From contig JACREN010000010.1 in assembly GCA_016218255.1 (NCBI GenBank), positions 1 to 61,996 of the forward strand: a stretch of 61,996 nucleotides of DNA. The letters run 5' to 3'. The DNA comes from Candidatus Gottesmanbacteria bacterium. Its GTDB lineage: Bacteria; Patescibacteriota; Microgenomatia; UBA10105; UBA927. Position numbers and translations under genes: made by a program. Positions within the stretch are counted from its first letter, which is position 1. The number at the start of each line of letters is the position of its first letter. Under the pieces are notes generated by a model, which saw only the letters and a program-made list of their open reading frames with translations, was not told the DNA's origin and made no database searches. Shown one piece after another: positions 17,913 through 25,351 of the stretch.

Positions 17913-19280
17913 CTATTCCTTTCGCTTTCCTCCCTCGGATTCTATGGTCTCAACGAGCGTTTGTGTTTCTCTGTCCAGTATTGTTTTTGTATTGGCTTCC
18001 ACGTTTAATCGCAATAGCGGCTCAGTATGAGATGCGCGGACATTGAACCACCAGTCCGTGTACCAGATGCTGAGTCCGTCTAATTCGTCCACAGAAACAG
18101 CGTGTGTATGACTGGTTTTTAGTTTATCCATCACGGCCCGCGTATCGGGTACGGTGAAGTTCAGTTCGCCGCTCGCAGGATATTTTTCAAATTCGTCAAC
18201 AATGTCAGACAGCTTACGGCCGTCACGGCTCATGAGCTCTAATATCATAAGTGCTGTTCCCACGCCTGTTTCTGAGAAATAATAGTCGCGGTGATAGTAA
18301 TGGCCGGAATGTTCACCGCCAAATATAGCATCATACTCCCTCATATAATTTTTCATATAGCTGTGTCCGACTCTGACCCGTTTAGATTGGCCTCCCGCTG
18401 CCTCTACTGTCTCCGGTACAATCCTGCCGCAGACCGCACTGTAGAGGATAACGCTGCCGGGATGCTTTTGTAAAAAATATTTGGCAAGGAGTGCGGTAAT
18501 AACCGTGCCGGAGATAAACCGGCCGGTATCATCTATCACAAACGCCCGGTCGGCATCTCCGTCAAACGCAAGTCCGATATCTGCCTGGCTCTCCCGAATT
18601 TTGGCAATCAGATCGCGGTTATTCTCTTCAATGAGTGGATTGGGCGTGTGGTGAGGAAATGATCCATCCAGTTCAAAATAGAGCGGAGTGACGACAAACG
18701 GCAAACCTTCAAAAATAATTGGCACAAGTTTTCCTGCCATACCGTTACCTGCATCAGCTACGATTTTAAGGGGCTTAAAACACGCTATATCCACAAGGGA
18801 AAGTACTTTTTGTTTCCATTCTGGCCATATATCAATTGTTGTAACGCGACCGGGTGTCGCGGCCAACGGCAGTAATCCCTCATTTATGTGATCCCGAACG
18901 GCAAAAAGTCCATTGTCGGAATTTACTCCCTTTGGCCCTTTTTGCATAATCTTAAGTCCGTTGTACTCGGGCGGATTATGTGAGGCAGAGAGCATGAGAA
19001 TGAGATCATAAGATTTCGTTCCTGCGATAAAATAGGCAATTTCCGTACCGCTCACGCCTGCATCAAAAACATTAACACCCAGTGAAGTGAATCCCTCGAT
19101 AAGGGCCGACATGAGTTGGGGTCCTGATGTGCGCATGTCGCGGCATACAGCAACCGAAGTGGGATGAAATTGGCGAACAATCGCATGGGCTATGGCGGTG
19201 ACGAATGCTTCATTGAGTTGATCCGGATATGTACCGCGGATATCGTAGTCTTTGAAAATAGACAGGTCGAAAGACGTCAT
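17913..19280 (-). CDS. Phosphomannomutase/phosphoglucomutase
   Basis: This alpha-D-phosphohexomutase moves phosphate between C6 and C1 of mannose or glucose for polysaccharide and sugar-nucleotide synthesis. In 455 residues all four family signatures are present: the phosphoserine loop LSASHNPPEYNGLK (Ser100), the Mg loop DGDADRAF (near 241), the sugar-binding GGEHSGHYY (near 322) and the phosphate-binding loop around RASHTEPLLRLNVEA near the C-terminus. GEHSGH with a dual-specificity context suggests use of both mannose and glucose phosphates. It overlaps the holA-like gene by 4 bp. Confidence 0.94.
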   Translation of the reverse strand: MTSFDLSIFKDYDIRGTYPDQLNEAFVTAIAHAIVRQFHPTSVAVCRDMRTSGPQLMSALIEGFTSLGVNVFDAGVSGTEIAYFIAGTKSYDLILMLSASHNPPEYNGLKIMQKGPKGVNSDNGLFAVRDHINEGLLPLAATPGRVTTIDIWPEWKQKVLSLVDIACFKPLKIVADAGNGMAGKLVPIIFEGLPFVVTPLYFELDGSFPHHTPNPLIEENNRDLIAKIRESQADIGLAFDGDADRAFVIDDTGRFISGTVITALLAKYFLQKHPGSVILYSAVCGRIVPETVEAAGGQSKRVRVGHSYMKNYMREYDAIFGGEHSGHYYHRDYYFSETGVGTALMILELMSRDGRKLSDIVDEFEKYPASGELNFTVPDTRAVMDKLKTSHTHAVSVDELDGLSIWYTDWWFNVRASHTEPLLRLNVEANTKTILDRETQTLVETIESEGGKRKE

Positions 19281-19966
19281 AGGCTTACAAGCAACTGCTC
19301 TATATGCTGAGTCAGACTAAAAGGTGAAGCGCCGGTTTTTATGGAATACTCAATGTCCAGAAGTTTTTGCTCGATCATACGAAGTTGTTTCATCGTAAAG
19401 AATTCAGCTTGCTTTGTCAAACGGGATATTTGCCAAGATTGCATCGCGATAGGTGTCACCTGATCACGAATTTGCATGAGAAGTCGGACTCGCCGGACAA
19501 AAAGGGAAAACGTGATTTCCGGCACCTGTTGCGCAGTAAATTGATGCAGCAAGAGCAAAGTTTGCGTCGCATTATCTGGCCGTAAAGCATCGAGAAATAG
19601 GAATAGTGCCGCAGGAGCTTTAGAGAGTATTGGCGCTACATGTGGCCCTAATTGTTTCGTTATGGCGGCAGTAACTTCTTTTTCCTCCCACAAGGCAATA
19701 TCGATATGAGAAGAAGCGTCCGAAAGAAGCGAGCAAATCTGATTTAATAATTTCGTTTTTTTTCCAGCTTTTGTGATGAGATTTTCTATAACAACTGCAT
19801 GACCGGCTCCAAAAAGAGATGAGGACTCCAGTGCCTGGGTGAGGGTTGCAGCATCCAATGTGCGACCGTCAAATGTCCGGACGTCAACACCTTTATGATC
19901 CATCTTCCATGTAGAAAGCTTGTTGCGTGAAGTTTCTATATCAGCTCCGTGAAAAAGTGTGATCAT
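19277..19966 (-). CDS. holA: DNA polymerase III delta subunit-like protein (HolA)
   Basis: HolA is the clamp-loader wrench subunit that opens the beta clamp. The N-terminus MITLFHGADIETSRNKL matches the family opening (nucleotide-binding-fold strand and helix), and the C-terminal helical region (RRVRLLMQIRDQ, ISRLTKQAEFFTMKQL) resembles the collar domain. At 229 residues it is about 100 shorter than typical HolA (about 330-340), and no Walker motifs are expected or seen. Short divergent delta proteins appear typical of reduced genomes. It overlaps neighbours by 4 bp on both sides. The assignment rests on overall pattern rather than a single signature. Confidence 0.7.
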   Translation of the reverse strand: MITLFHGADIETSRNKLSTWKMDHKGVDVRTFDGRTLDAATLTQALESSSLFGAGHAVVIENLITKAGKKTKLLNQICSLLSDASSHIDIALWEEKEVTAAITKQLGPHVAPILSKAPAALFLFLDALRPDNATQTLLLLHQFTAQQVPEITFSLFVRRVRLLMQIRDQVTPIAMQSWQISRLTKQAEFFTMKQLRMIEQKLLDIEYSIKTGASPFSLTQHIEQLLVSL

Positions 19967-20340
19967 TGTGCTTTTTTGTATTGGCTAAATAGGGCTTCTA
20001 CAGTACGGTGATCAATGCGCTTATGAAGCCCGTGGTGTGGTACCAGAGCACCTGAGAAATTTTTTGGGATATGCATGAGTTCATGGATGATGACACGTGC
20101 CTTGTCATCGTCGGACAGATGATCAAAATGCTGGGAAAGTACCTCTATAATATAGTGAGGTGGGTGTTTAAGGGCCATTTGCCAAATTTTCGGAAAACTC
20201 CAAATGCGCGCACGGGCGCGGCTAGTGGCGAGAGTACTGCGGATGCACGTAATTTTGGCAGGGTCTATATAGGAAAACGGAAGTCTGGGCACGAGACGGC
20301 GGACCATTCTGTCAATATCTGGTGCGGGCGTAAGCTCCAT
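19963..20340 (-). CDS. Small putative zinc metallopeptidase (HELMH)
   Basis: This 125-residue protein has one clear metalloprotease signature, HELMHIPKNF near residues 86-95, followed by HHGLHKR, consistent with the putative metallopeptidase domain found in archaea, phages and Patescibacteria. There is no signal peptide, so it is probably cytoplasmic. The substrate is unknown. It precedes the holA-like gene with a 4-bp overlap and follows the Nudix gene by 6 bp, so it belongs to the same transcript. A non-proteolytic metal-dependent role cannot be excluded. Confidence 0.75.
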   Translation of the reverse strand: MELTPAPDIDRMVRRLVPRLPFSYIDPAKITCIRSTLATSRARARIWSFPKIWQMALKHPPHYIIEVLSQHFDHLSDDDKARVIIHELMHIPKNFSGALVPHHGLHKRIDHRTVEALFSQYKKAQ

Positions 20341-20346
20341 ATGGGT

Positions 20347-20775
20347 TTAAGCTTTAAGAATAACAATTTTGGCTTTCTTCAGTAATTTTTGATTCGTTTC
20401 ACCATAACCAAGCATTGCCTCTGCTTCCTCAAACGTCACCCAACGCGCCTCGCTGATGCCTTCTTCCTTTTGTGGTAGCGGTACAGGCGGTGTTTCACGG
20501 CTGGACCGAAAAAGAAAATAATGGACTGTTTTTTGTATCAAACCCATTTTGCGATACGTATAACGAATGGTGCTAAGGGAGGCAAGATAAGAAAGATCAG
20601 TAAGACCTGTTTCTTCTAAAATTTCACGTAGTGCTGCTTCTTTTGGATTCTCATTTTTTTCAATGATCCCCTTGGGAAACGTCCAACTATTATTCATGTC
20701 CCGAATAAGAAGCACGTGCCAGACATCTAATGCTTTGATCACTATGACACCGCCACTTGCGACTTCGATTTTCAT
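20347..20775 (-). CDS. Nudix hydrolase
   Basis: Nudix enzymes hydrolyse nucleoside diphosphate derivatives with Mg. I start at the ATG at 20775 (MKIEVASGGVIVI, 142 residues), which overlaps the upstream stop by 4 bp (ATGA). The Nudix box GX5EX7REXXEEXG is exact, from the Gly of FPKGIIEKNE to REILEETGL near residues 51-70. The order of strands, SGGVIV then WTFPKG, is that of bis(5'-nucleosyl)-tetraphosphatase (Ap4A hydrolase)-like members, a family-level guess. The substrate cannot be read from sequence. Confidence 0.9.
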   Translation of the reverse strand: MKIEVASGGVIVIKALDVWHVLLIRDMNNSWTFPKGIIEKNENPKEAALREILEETGLTDLSYLASLSTIRYTYRKMGLIQKTVHYFLFRSSRETPPVPLPQKEEGISEARWVTFEEAEAMLGYGETNQKLLKKAKIVILKA

Positions 20776-21026
20776 TTCGTTACCAAGTATAGCATGTCGC
20801 CCGCGCGTACGGCCTGGTTTACTTTCATCCCGCATGTCTCCCCTGCCGGAACCTCTCCTATCTGTTCATGTTCCACCTGTAGAGAGCCCACTGCTTGAAC
20901 AAATTCGTTGTCATGACCAGATATATGTATCGTGTCACCGGTTTTCAGTGCCTGATTCATGACCTCTATAACGGCTACGCCGATTTTATCGTAATAATGC
21001 GTTACTCTGCCAATCTGAATATCCAT
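20772..21026 (-). CDS. Stand-alone EF-Tu domain-2-like beta-barrel protein
   Basis: The 84-residue protein consists of one predicted beta barrel like domain 2 of translational GTPases: IGRVTHYYDKIGVAVIEV, LKTGDTIHISG, QAVGSLQVEHEQIGEV and AVRAGDMLYLV. No GTPase domain is attached. Similar small proteins are annotated as translation elongation factor-like and are sometimes linked to U32 peptidases or RNA modification. A strong GGAGG lies about 10 bases before the ATG. The function is unknown; it may bind RNA or another translation factor. Confidence 0.75.
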   Translation of the reverse strand: MDIQIGRVTHYYDKIGVAVIEVMNQALKTGDTIHISGHDNEFVQAVGSLQVEHEQIGEVPAGETCGMKVNQAVRAGDMLYLVTK

Positions 21027-21082
21027 AATTTGTCACCTCCTCCCAGAAACTCTTAGGGAACCGCTTTCTTATGCGGATATAC

Positions 21083-22279
21083 TCATCTCACATAATATTT
21101 CTTTCCCTTTAATTTATCCGGCAATAAGGTTTCCTTTGTATATGCCTGGTAGCCTTTGCCGTATCCCAATGATTTCATCAGTTTAGTCGGCGCGTTTCGT
21201 ATGACCAGAGGTATCGGAAGATTACCATACTTCTTTACGTCATCCAGCGCGGCAAAATACGCACGGTAGGCAGTGGTATCTTTTTTTGCTACCGCCAGAT
21301 AGACGACCCCATGAGCAAGGTTTTCCTGGCATTCCGGGTATCCGATGGTGTGACATGCATTAAATACAGCATTTGCAACCACCAGCGCTGTGGGCTGAGC
21401 CATACCGATATCCTCGGATGCAAATACCACCATCCTGCGCGCGATAAAGAGCGGATCCTCTCCGGCAGCCACCATACGTGCCAGATAGTAGAGTGCCGCA
21501 TCTACATCGCTTGCCCGCATGGATTTGATAAATGCGCTGATAGTGTTGTAATGTTCTTCACCGGTGCGGTCGTACTGAAGCATTTTTTTTTGTGCCGCCT
21601 CTTCAATATCTGCTGTCGAGATACCTATTGCGGGCTGTACAGGGCTGATATGTGCGGCAATTTCCAGAATAGTCAAAAGCGCTCTGCCGTCACCGTTTGC
21701 CACCTGCTTTAAAAAAGCTTTACCCTCGTCCGTGATAGTGCGCTTTAGATGCTTCAGTGCGCGGTCAATCATAGTGTCCAGATGGGATTCCGTCAGCGGA
21801 TTAAGCACTAGCACCCGGCATCGGGAAAGAAGTGGCGCAATAACTTCAAATGACGGATTTTCTGTGGTGGCACCGATAAAAATAACCGTTCCTTTTTCCA
21901 CATGCGGCAAAAGTGCGTCCTGTTGAGCTTTGTTAAACCGGTGGATTTCATCCAAAAACAACACTGTTTTTTCTCCACTTGCTAGGCGTTCATTGGCATC
22001 CTTAATCACTGCTCGTATATCAGCAAGTGAGGAAGTGACGGCAGAGTGCGGTTCGAAGTGAGCGTGAATGACGGATGCCAAAAGGAATGCCAGAGTCGTT
22101 TTGCCACATACCGGTGGCCCCCAAAAAACCATAGACGGAAGAAATTGGGATGCCAAAAGTTTTCTGATAATGCCGTTTTTGCCTACGAGGTGTTCCTGGC
22201 CGATAACATCGTCCAGAGTGGTGGGCCGGAGAATTTCAGCAAGTGGCCGATTTTCCCTCATCTTGGTATAGTTTATCAT
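21083..22279 (-). CDS. rarA: Replication-associated recombination protein A (AAA+ ATPase)
   Basis: RarA/MgsA is an AAA+ ATPase related to clamp loaders that acts at stalled forks. The start at 22279 (MINYTKMRENRPLAEILRP, 398 residues) overlaps the dinB stop by 4 bp; longer upstream extensions run inside dinB and lack similarity. Walker B is FLDEIHRFNKAQQD, sensor 1 is GATTENPSFE, and the C-terminal tetramerisation region (SEDIGMAQPTAL, KYGNLPIPLVIRNAPTKLM) is complete. The Walker A reads GPPVCGKT (residues 54-61), with Val57 where Gly is nearly universal, which is unusual. Its position directly after a translesion polymerase fits damage tolerance. Confidence 0.95.
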   Translation of the reverse strand: MINYTKMRENRPLAEILRPTTLDDVIGQEHLVGKNGIIRKLLASQFLPSMVFWGPPVCGKTTLAFLLASVIHAHFEPHSAVTSSLADIRAVIKDANERLASGEKTVLFLDEIHRFNKAQQDALLPHVEKGTVIFIGATTENPSFEVIAPLLSRCRVLVLNPLTESHLDTMIDRALKHLKRTITDEGKAFLKQVANGDGRALLTILEIAAHISPVQPAIGISTADIEEAAQKKMLQYDRTGEEHYNTISAFIKSMRASDVDAALYYLARMVAAGEDPLFIARRMVVFASEDIGMAQPTALVVANAVFNACHTIGYPECQENLAHGVVYLAVAKKDTTAYRAYFAALDDVKKYGNLPIPLVIRNAPTKLMKSLGYGKGYQAYTKETLLPDKLKGKKYYVR

Positions 22280-23520
22280 GTTTTGCCAAATGCGATGCGG
22301 TCCAGTACCTTTTGCTCCACATGCATCATGGTGGCTGGAGTGACCGTATATTCTCCCCATCGGTCCGCTATGGCGTCCAGAGCGTTTGTGACATTCCGCT
22401 TTTTTTCGTCGGCGTTCCATAAGGATATTTGCCCCGTATCTTCTGGAAAAAGATTGAAGCTGGTGACTGCCATGATGCGGATCAGTTTGTCAGGAGCTAA
22501 CCCAAGGAGTCTGCGCGCATAATGCAAAAAATCCGTGTCACTAAACAGTGATTCCGTAGTCCGTATATTCTTTGTCCAGTGGGTGTGATCGATAAACGAT
22601 AATGAGATATTGATTCCGTGGGCTGCGTATCCGGCTTTTCGAAGCCTGCGGTCCATTTTTAACAGAAGTTGTGTCATACTTTTTAGTATTTCCGGATCCA
22701 ACGCCGACCGGGGTTTACCAAGGGCAAACGATTGACCATAGGTTTTCTGCACATCTTGCTGGCTATCAAAAGCTTTATATATAACCCCGTCTTCATAGCC
22801 ATGCAGCCTTTGCCACCAACTGAAGCCTGTTTTGCTGTGAAGCGCGCTTATCAGTCTTTCTGGGGTAGCGCGCAGGAGATCTACCGGCGTTTGTATGCCT
22901 GCGGCGCGGAGCCTACGGCTGATACCGTATTTTATACCGCAAAGATCTTCTAATTGGATCGTTTGAAATATGGACTCCAGAGAGTCCAGCGTTATGACAT
23001 CCAATCCGTCCGGCTTATGAAGCCCTGAGGCTACTTTTGCCAAATACCTATTGGGTGCAATACCGATGGAAACTGTCATCCAGCTACCGATTTCCTGCTT
23101 GATCCGATCTTTTATTTCACAAGCCACTCTTTGCATACTGGTAATGACATCAGCATGTATACTACTGGGTGCTCCCACCAGATCCATCACCATCTCGTCG
23201 ATGGATTCGATTGATATACGAGGCGTGTAGGAAGAAAGGATGCTGTGAAGCTTTTGATTGACCCAGCGGTATGTATCTGGATTGGATGGAAGAACGGCAA
23301 GGCGCGGATAGAGGTTTTTTCCTTCAGATACCCGCATGCCCGTTTTTATCCCCAACAGTTTTGCTTCTCTTGAGGCAGCTAAAATGCATCCATTACCCGT
23401 CGTATATGCAGCCACGACGGTTGGTTTACCGCGCAAAAATGGATTGGCCTGTTGTTCTATAGTAGCGAAACAGGAGTTGATGTCCACGTGCATGATGGTG
23501 GGAAGAAAAACATTATTCAT
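22276..23520 (-). CDS. dinB: Y-family DNA polymerase (Pol IV/DinB-like)
   Basis: This is a translesion polymerase. The 414 residues have the palm carboxylate Asp13 in IMHVDINSCF, the catalytic SIDEM pair near residue 106, the fingers motif YTTGNGCILAASREAKLLGIKTGM, an HhH thumb (DLCGIKYGISRRLRAAGIQT) and a little-finger domain. Phe18 occupies the steric-gate position, and Asn15 replaces the more usual second Asp of HVDMD. It follows a small gene by 8-bp overlap and leads into rarA. LexA-type control is likely but no clear operator is seen. A catalytically competent enzyme is expected. Confidence 0.94.
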   Translation of the reverse strand: MNNVFLPTIMHVDINSCFATIEQQANPFLRGKPTVVAAYTTGNGCILAASREAKLLGIKTGMRVSEGKNLYPRLAVLPSNPDTYRWVNQKLHSILSSYTPRISIESIDEMVMDLVGAPSSIHADVITSMQRVACEIKDRIKQEIGSWMTVSIGIAPNRYLAKVASGLHKPDGLDVITLDSLESIFQTIQLEDLCGIKYGISRRLRAAGIQTPVDLLRATPERLISALHSKTGFSWWQRLHGYEDGVIYKAFDSQQDVQKTYGQSFALGKPRSALDPEILKSMTQLLLKMDRRLRKAGYAAHGINISLSFIDHTHWTKNIRTTESLFSDTDFLHYARRLLGLAPDKLIRIMAVTSFNLFPEDTGQISLWNADEKKRNVTNALDAIADRWGEYTVTPATMMHVEQKVLDRIAFGKT

Positions 23521-23767
23521 GATCCGCTACCTCCAAAAGCTTCCACTGGAGCGTTTCTGTATGAAAGCGCAGACGGAAACTCGTAGACTCTGCTGTGACG
23601 GAAAATTCATGGATCAGATTTCTGCCCTCCCATACCGTGGTGTGGAGCCCAACGATATCAATCTGACGCCGCTTGCCTAACCAATAAAGCGCGATGGGCA
23701 CAACCTGATGGCTTACGTGATTGCTATAAAGAACTACTGATACTGCTTCATCTATATATTCTGTCAT
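23513..23767 (-). CDS. Small dinB-linked protein (DUF6504-like?)
   Basis: An 84-residue soluble protein begins MTEYIDEAVSVVLYS. The pattern (PIALYWLGKRRQIDIVG, then TVWEGRNLIHEFSVTA, then LRFHTETLQWKLLEV) resembles the short beta-rich DUF6504 proteins encoded beside Y-family polymerases in actinobacteria, where a Trp/Gly-containing strand is followed by a conserved ending; this is an inference by eye. I choose the ATG at 23767 because TATATT lies 6 bases upstream, while the ATG at 23794 would be upstream of that box. Its 8-bp overlap with dinB suggests it assists or regulates translesion synthesis. Confidence 0.65.
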   Translation of the reverse strand: MTEYIDEAVSVVLYSNHVSHQVVPIALYWLGKRRQIDIVGLHTTVWEGRNLIHEFSVTAESTSFRLRFHTETLQWKLLEVADHE

Positions 23768-23867
23768 AACCGAAATATATCCGAATATACCCATCGTAAT
23801 CTTGCGAATAAATCAAGTCAACTATGCAAAAAATAGACGAACTATATCAAAAGTATCTTGATTTGCG

Positions 23868-23876
23868 TGATACAAT
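23868..23876 (+). promoter_or_regulatory. tdk extended -10 promoter
   Basis: TGA-TACAAT lies 6 bases before the tdk ATG, with no recognisable -35 at the expected distance. The spacing predicts a leaderless mRNA. Confidence 0.6.
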
Positions 23877-23882
23877 AAAGCT

Positions 23883-24455
23883 ATGAGAAAAAAACAAGCA
23901 GGATTTTTGGAAGTAATTGCTGGCCCCATGTACTGCGGCAAAACCGAAGAGCTGATCCGGCAGGTGAAACGGGCAGCAATAGCCAAAAAACATGTACAGG
24001 TGTTTAAGCACGCCATCGATACGCGCTACGGCAAAGCCAAAAGAGTGTATTCACATGCAGGTTTGAGCTTCCTGTCTGAACGCATAACAAAAGCCAGCCA
24101 AATACTGAAAAAATTACACCCGGAAACGGAAGTCGTAGGCATCGATGAGGCACAGTGGTTCGGTGATAATCTGATTCTTGTGGTTGAGCATCTTCTCAAA
24201 AGCGGACGGCGGGTGCTCGTGAGTGGTCTGGCACTGACGTTTGACCGTACGCCGTTTGCTCCTATGCCGACTCTCATGGCTATGGCGGATAAAGTGACGA
24301 AGCTCTCTGCTATCTGTGTCCTCTGCGGCGGAGAGGCAATATTTCACAAGCGGATTGTCAAGCAAAGCAACATAGACCCTCTCCTTGCTGACCCATCACT
24401 CGTAGGCCGCTCCGATGCCTACGAGGCCAGATGCAGAATATGCTTCTCTAAGTAG
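23883..24455 (+). CDS. tdk: Thymidine kinase (type II)
   Basis: Tdk phosphorylates thymidine with ATP in the dNTP salvage pathway. The 190 residues show Walker A GPMYCGKTEE (14-23), Walker B VVGIDEAQWF, the lasso-loop segment GLALTFDRTPFAPMPTLMAMADKV (two halves of the thymidine-binding region) and paired zinc-ligand motifs CVLC and CRIC near the C-terminus. This is the tetrameric bacterial TK1-like type. It is expressed from its own leaderless-type promoter and ends by overlapping a convergent small gene by 8 bp. Confidence 0.96.
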   Translation: MRKKQAGFLEVIAGPMYCGKTEELIRQVKRAAIAKKHVQVFKHAIDTRYGKAKRVYSHAGLSFLSERITKASQILKKLHPETEVVGIDEAQWFGDNLILVVEHLLKSGRRVLVSGLALTFDRTPFAPMPTLMAMADKVTKLSAICVLCGGEAIFHKRIVKQSNIDPLLADPSLVGRSDAYEARCRICFSK

Positions 24456-24714
24456 TGAGCTGACGGATTTTTGCGTAAGACTTAATAAGGACAGACTCGT
24501 CATGAAGATCCGGCAGGGAGTCGAGGATCCCCCCCAGTTCATTCATTCTTCTGTTAAATTCTGTTTCTCCCAATATGCCCTGGTATGCGATCAAAAGCGT
24601 TGCTGCTCCCCGTAACACCGGATAAAGTTCAGCATAGCAACCAGCATCACCTTTTGCTTCTTGAGTTTCTTCGATTTTTTTAATGACACATAAATATTCT
24701 TCGGTTTCGGCCAT
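24448..24714 (-). CDS. Hypothetical helical protein (88 aa)
   Basis: No family is recognised. The 88-residue protein (MAETEEYLCVIKKIEETQEAKG) is predicted almost wholly alpha-helical and acidic, with no signal peptide or membrane segment. It converges on tdk with an 8-bp overlap of the 3' ends. The codon usage is like its neighbours, and both ends fit the compact gene layout, which supports it being real. A role cannot be inferred. Confidence 0.6.
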   Translation of the reverse strand: MAETEEYLCVIKKIEETQEAKGDAGCYAELYPVLRGAATLLIAYQGILGETEFNRRMNELGGILDSLPDLHDESVLIKSYAKIRQLTT

Positions 24715-24756
24715 AAGAAGATGATAATACCGCGAATTCCTTTTTTTTGCACGTTT

Positions 24757-24765
24757 TGTTACAAT
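24757..24765 (+). promoter_or_regulatory. Extended -10 promoter of tRNA-Glu
   Basis: TGT-TACAAT ends 9 bases before the tRNA 5' end, so transcription would start within a few bases of the mature tRNA. Confidence 0.55.
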
Positions 24766-24774
24766 GAAGACGTC

Positions 24775-24848
24775 GCCCTCGTCGTCTAGCGGCCTAGGAC
24801 AACGGGTTTTCAGCCCGTGAATCAGGGGTTCGAATCCCCTCGAGGGTA
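24775..24848 (+). tRNA. tRNA-Glu (TTC)
   Basis: The cloverleaf folds well: acceptor GCCCTCG pairs with CGAGGGT (the first pair is a G-U wobble), the anticodon stem ACGGG/CCCGT encloses the loop TTTTCAG with anticodon TTC, and the T arm is AGGGG-TTCGAAT-CCCCT. The discriminator is A and the CCA is not encoded, so CCA must be added after transcription. This contrasts with the tRNA-Lys gene in this window, whose CCA is encoded. Confidence 0.95.
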
Positions 24849-24875
24849 CTTTATCTCATTACTATTGCCTCTTTG

Positions 24876-24884
24876 TGCTATAAT
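24876..24884 (+). promoter_or_regulatory. Extended -10 promoter for the 24896 gene
   Basis: TGC-TATAAT is 11 bases before the ATG, giving a predicted leader of only about 4 bases. Confidence 0.55.
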
Positions 24885-24895
24885 CTCCCTCAACT

Positions 24896-25246
24896 ATGGC
24901 AGAGCCTGGGCTAGAGGATGTAACATTACAGGACGGACGCGTGTTACCAGGATTACACTTGGCTGACCGCGCATTTTATATCGCTTTTGGCGATGCAGAT
25001 GTCCCCAATGGTACCCGTAAAGTGCAGGACAGATGGCAAAAAAAAGAAGAGTACCTGCGCCTCGTCGCGGAAGGCTTCAATAGTCTCGATGGGGAACAAT
25101 TTGCCTTCGGCAAGCTAGGGGTGGAAACCATCGAAATGTTTCCGTACCGAGCAGATGAGCCTGCGTATGTCGCACCGTGCCTCGTAAAGGAATCTAAAGA
25201 TGGTAATGAGCCTGTGGTCGTCATCTACTCCTTCGGACCAAAATAA
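24896..25246 (+). CDS. Hypothetical protein (116 aa)
   Basis: No family is recognised. The 116-residue protein (MAEPGLEDVTLQDGRVLPGL) is soluble, mixed alpha/beta, and ends in a beta-strand segment (EPVVVIYSFGPK). A central amphipathic helix (QKKEEYLRLVAEGFNSL) is the clearest structural element. It has its own promoter and lies between tRNA-Glu and the cold-shock gene. The function is unknown. Confidence 0.7.
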   Translation: MAEPGLEDVTLQDGRVLPGLHLADRAFYIAFGDADVPNGTRKVQDRWQKKEEYLRLVAEGFNSLDGEQFAFGKLGVETIEMFPYRADEPAYVAPCLVKESKDGNEPVVVIYSFGPK

Positions 25247-25286
25247 ATGCCCTTCATAAATTGCCCCGACAATTGTACTGGCGTTA

Positions 25287-25295
25287 TGGTATACT
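25287..25295 (+). promoter_or_regulatory. Promoter of the cold-shock gene
   Basis: TGG-TATACT is an extended -10 box. Unlike most promoters here it lies 56 bases before the start codon, so the mRNA has a leader of about 50 bases, as is usual for cold-shock genes. Confidence 0.55.
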
Positions 25296-25317
25296 ACCAG
25301 TAATAGAAAGGAAGACT

Positions 25318-25341
25318 ATAGATTAGATTAACTTAATCTAT
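25318..25341 (+). promoter_or_regulatory. AU-rich hairpin in the cold-shock leader (possible RNA thermosensor)
   Basis: ATAGATTA (25318-25325) pairs with TAATCTAT (25334-25341). A second, exclusive pairing within TAGATTAACTTAATCTA (25324-25340) is also possible. The only SD-like sequence, AAAGGAAG (25307-25314), is 37 bases from the ATG; folding the hairpin would bring it to within about 13-14 bases. Temperature-dependent control is inferred. Confidence 0.4.
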
Positions 25342-25351
25342 CCAATATCCT

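Noticed and set aside
21027..21082. Terminator between rarA and the EF-Tu-like gene
   Set aside because: CCGC...GCGG can form a 4-bp stem, but the stem is short and no U-tract follows it, so continued transcription is more likely.
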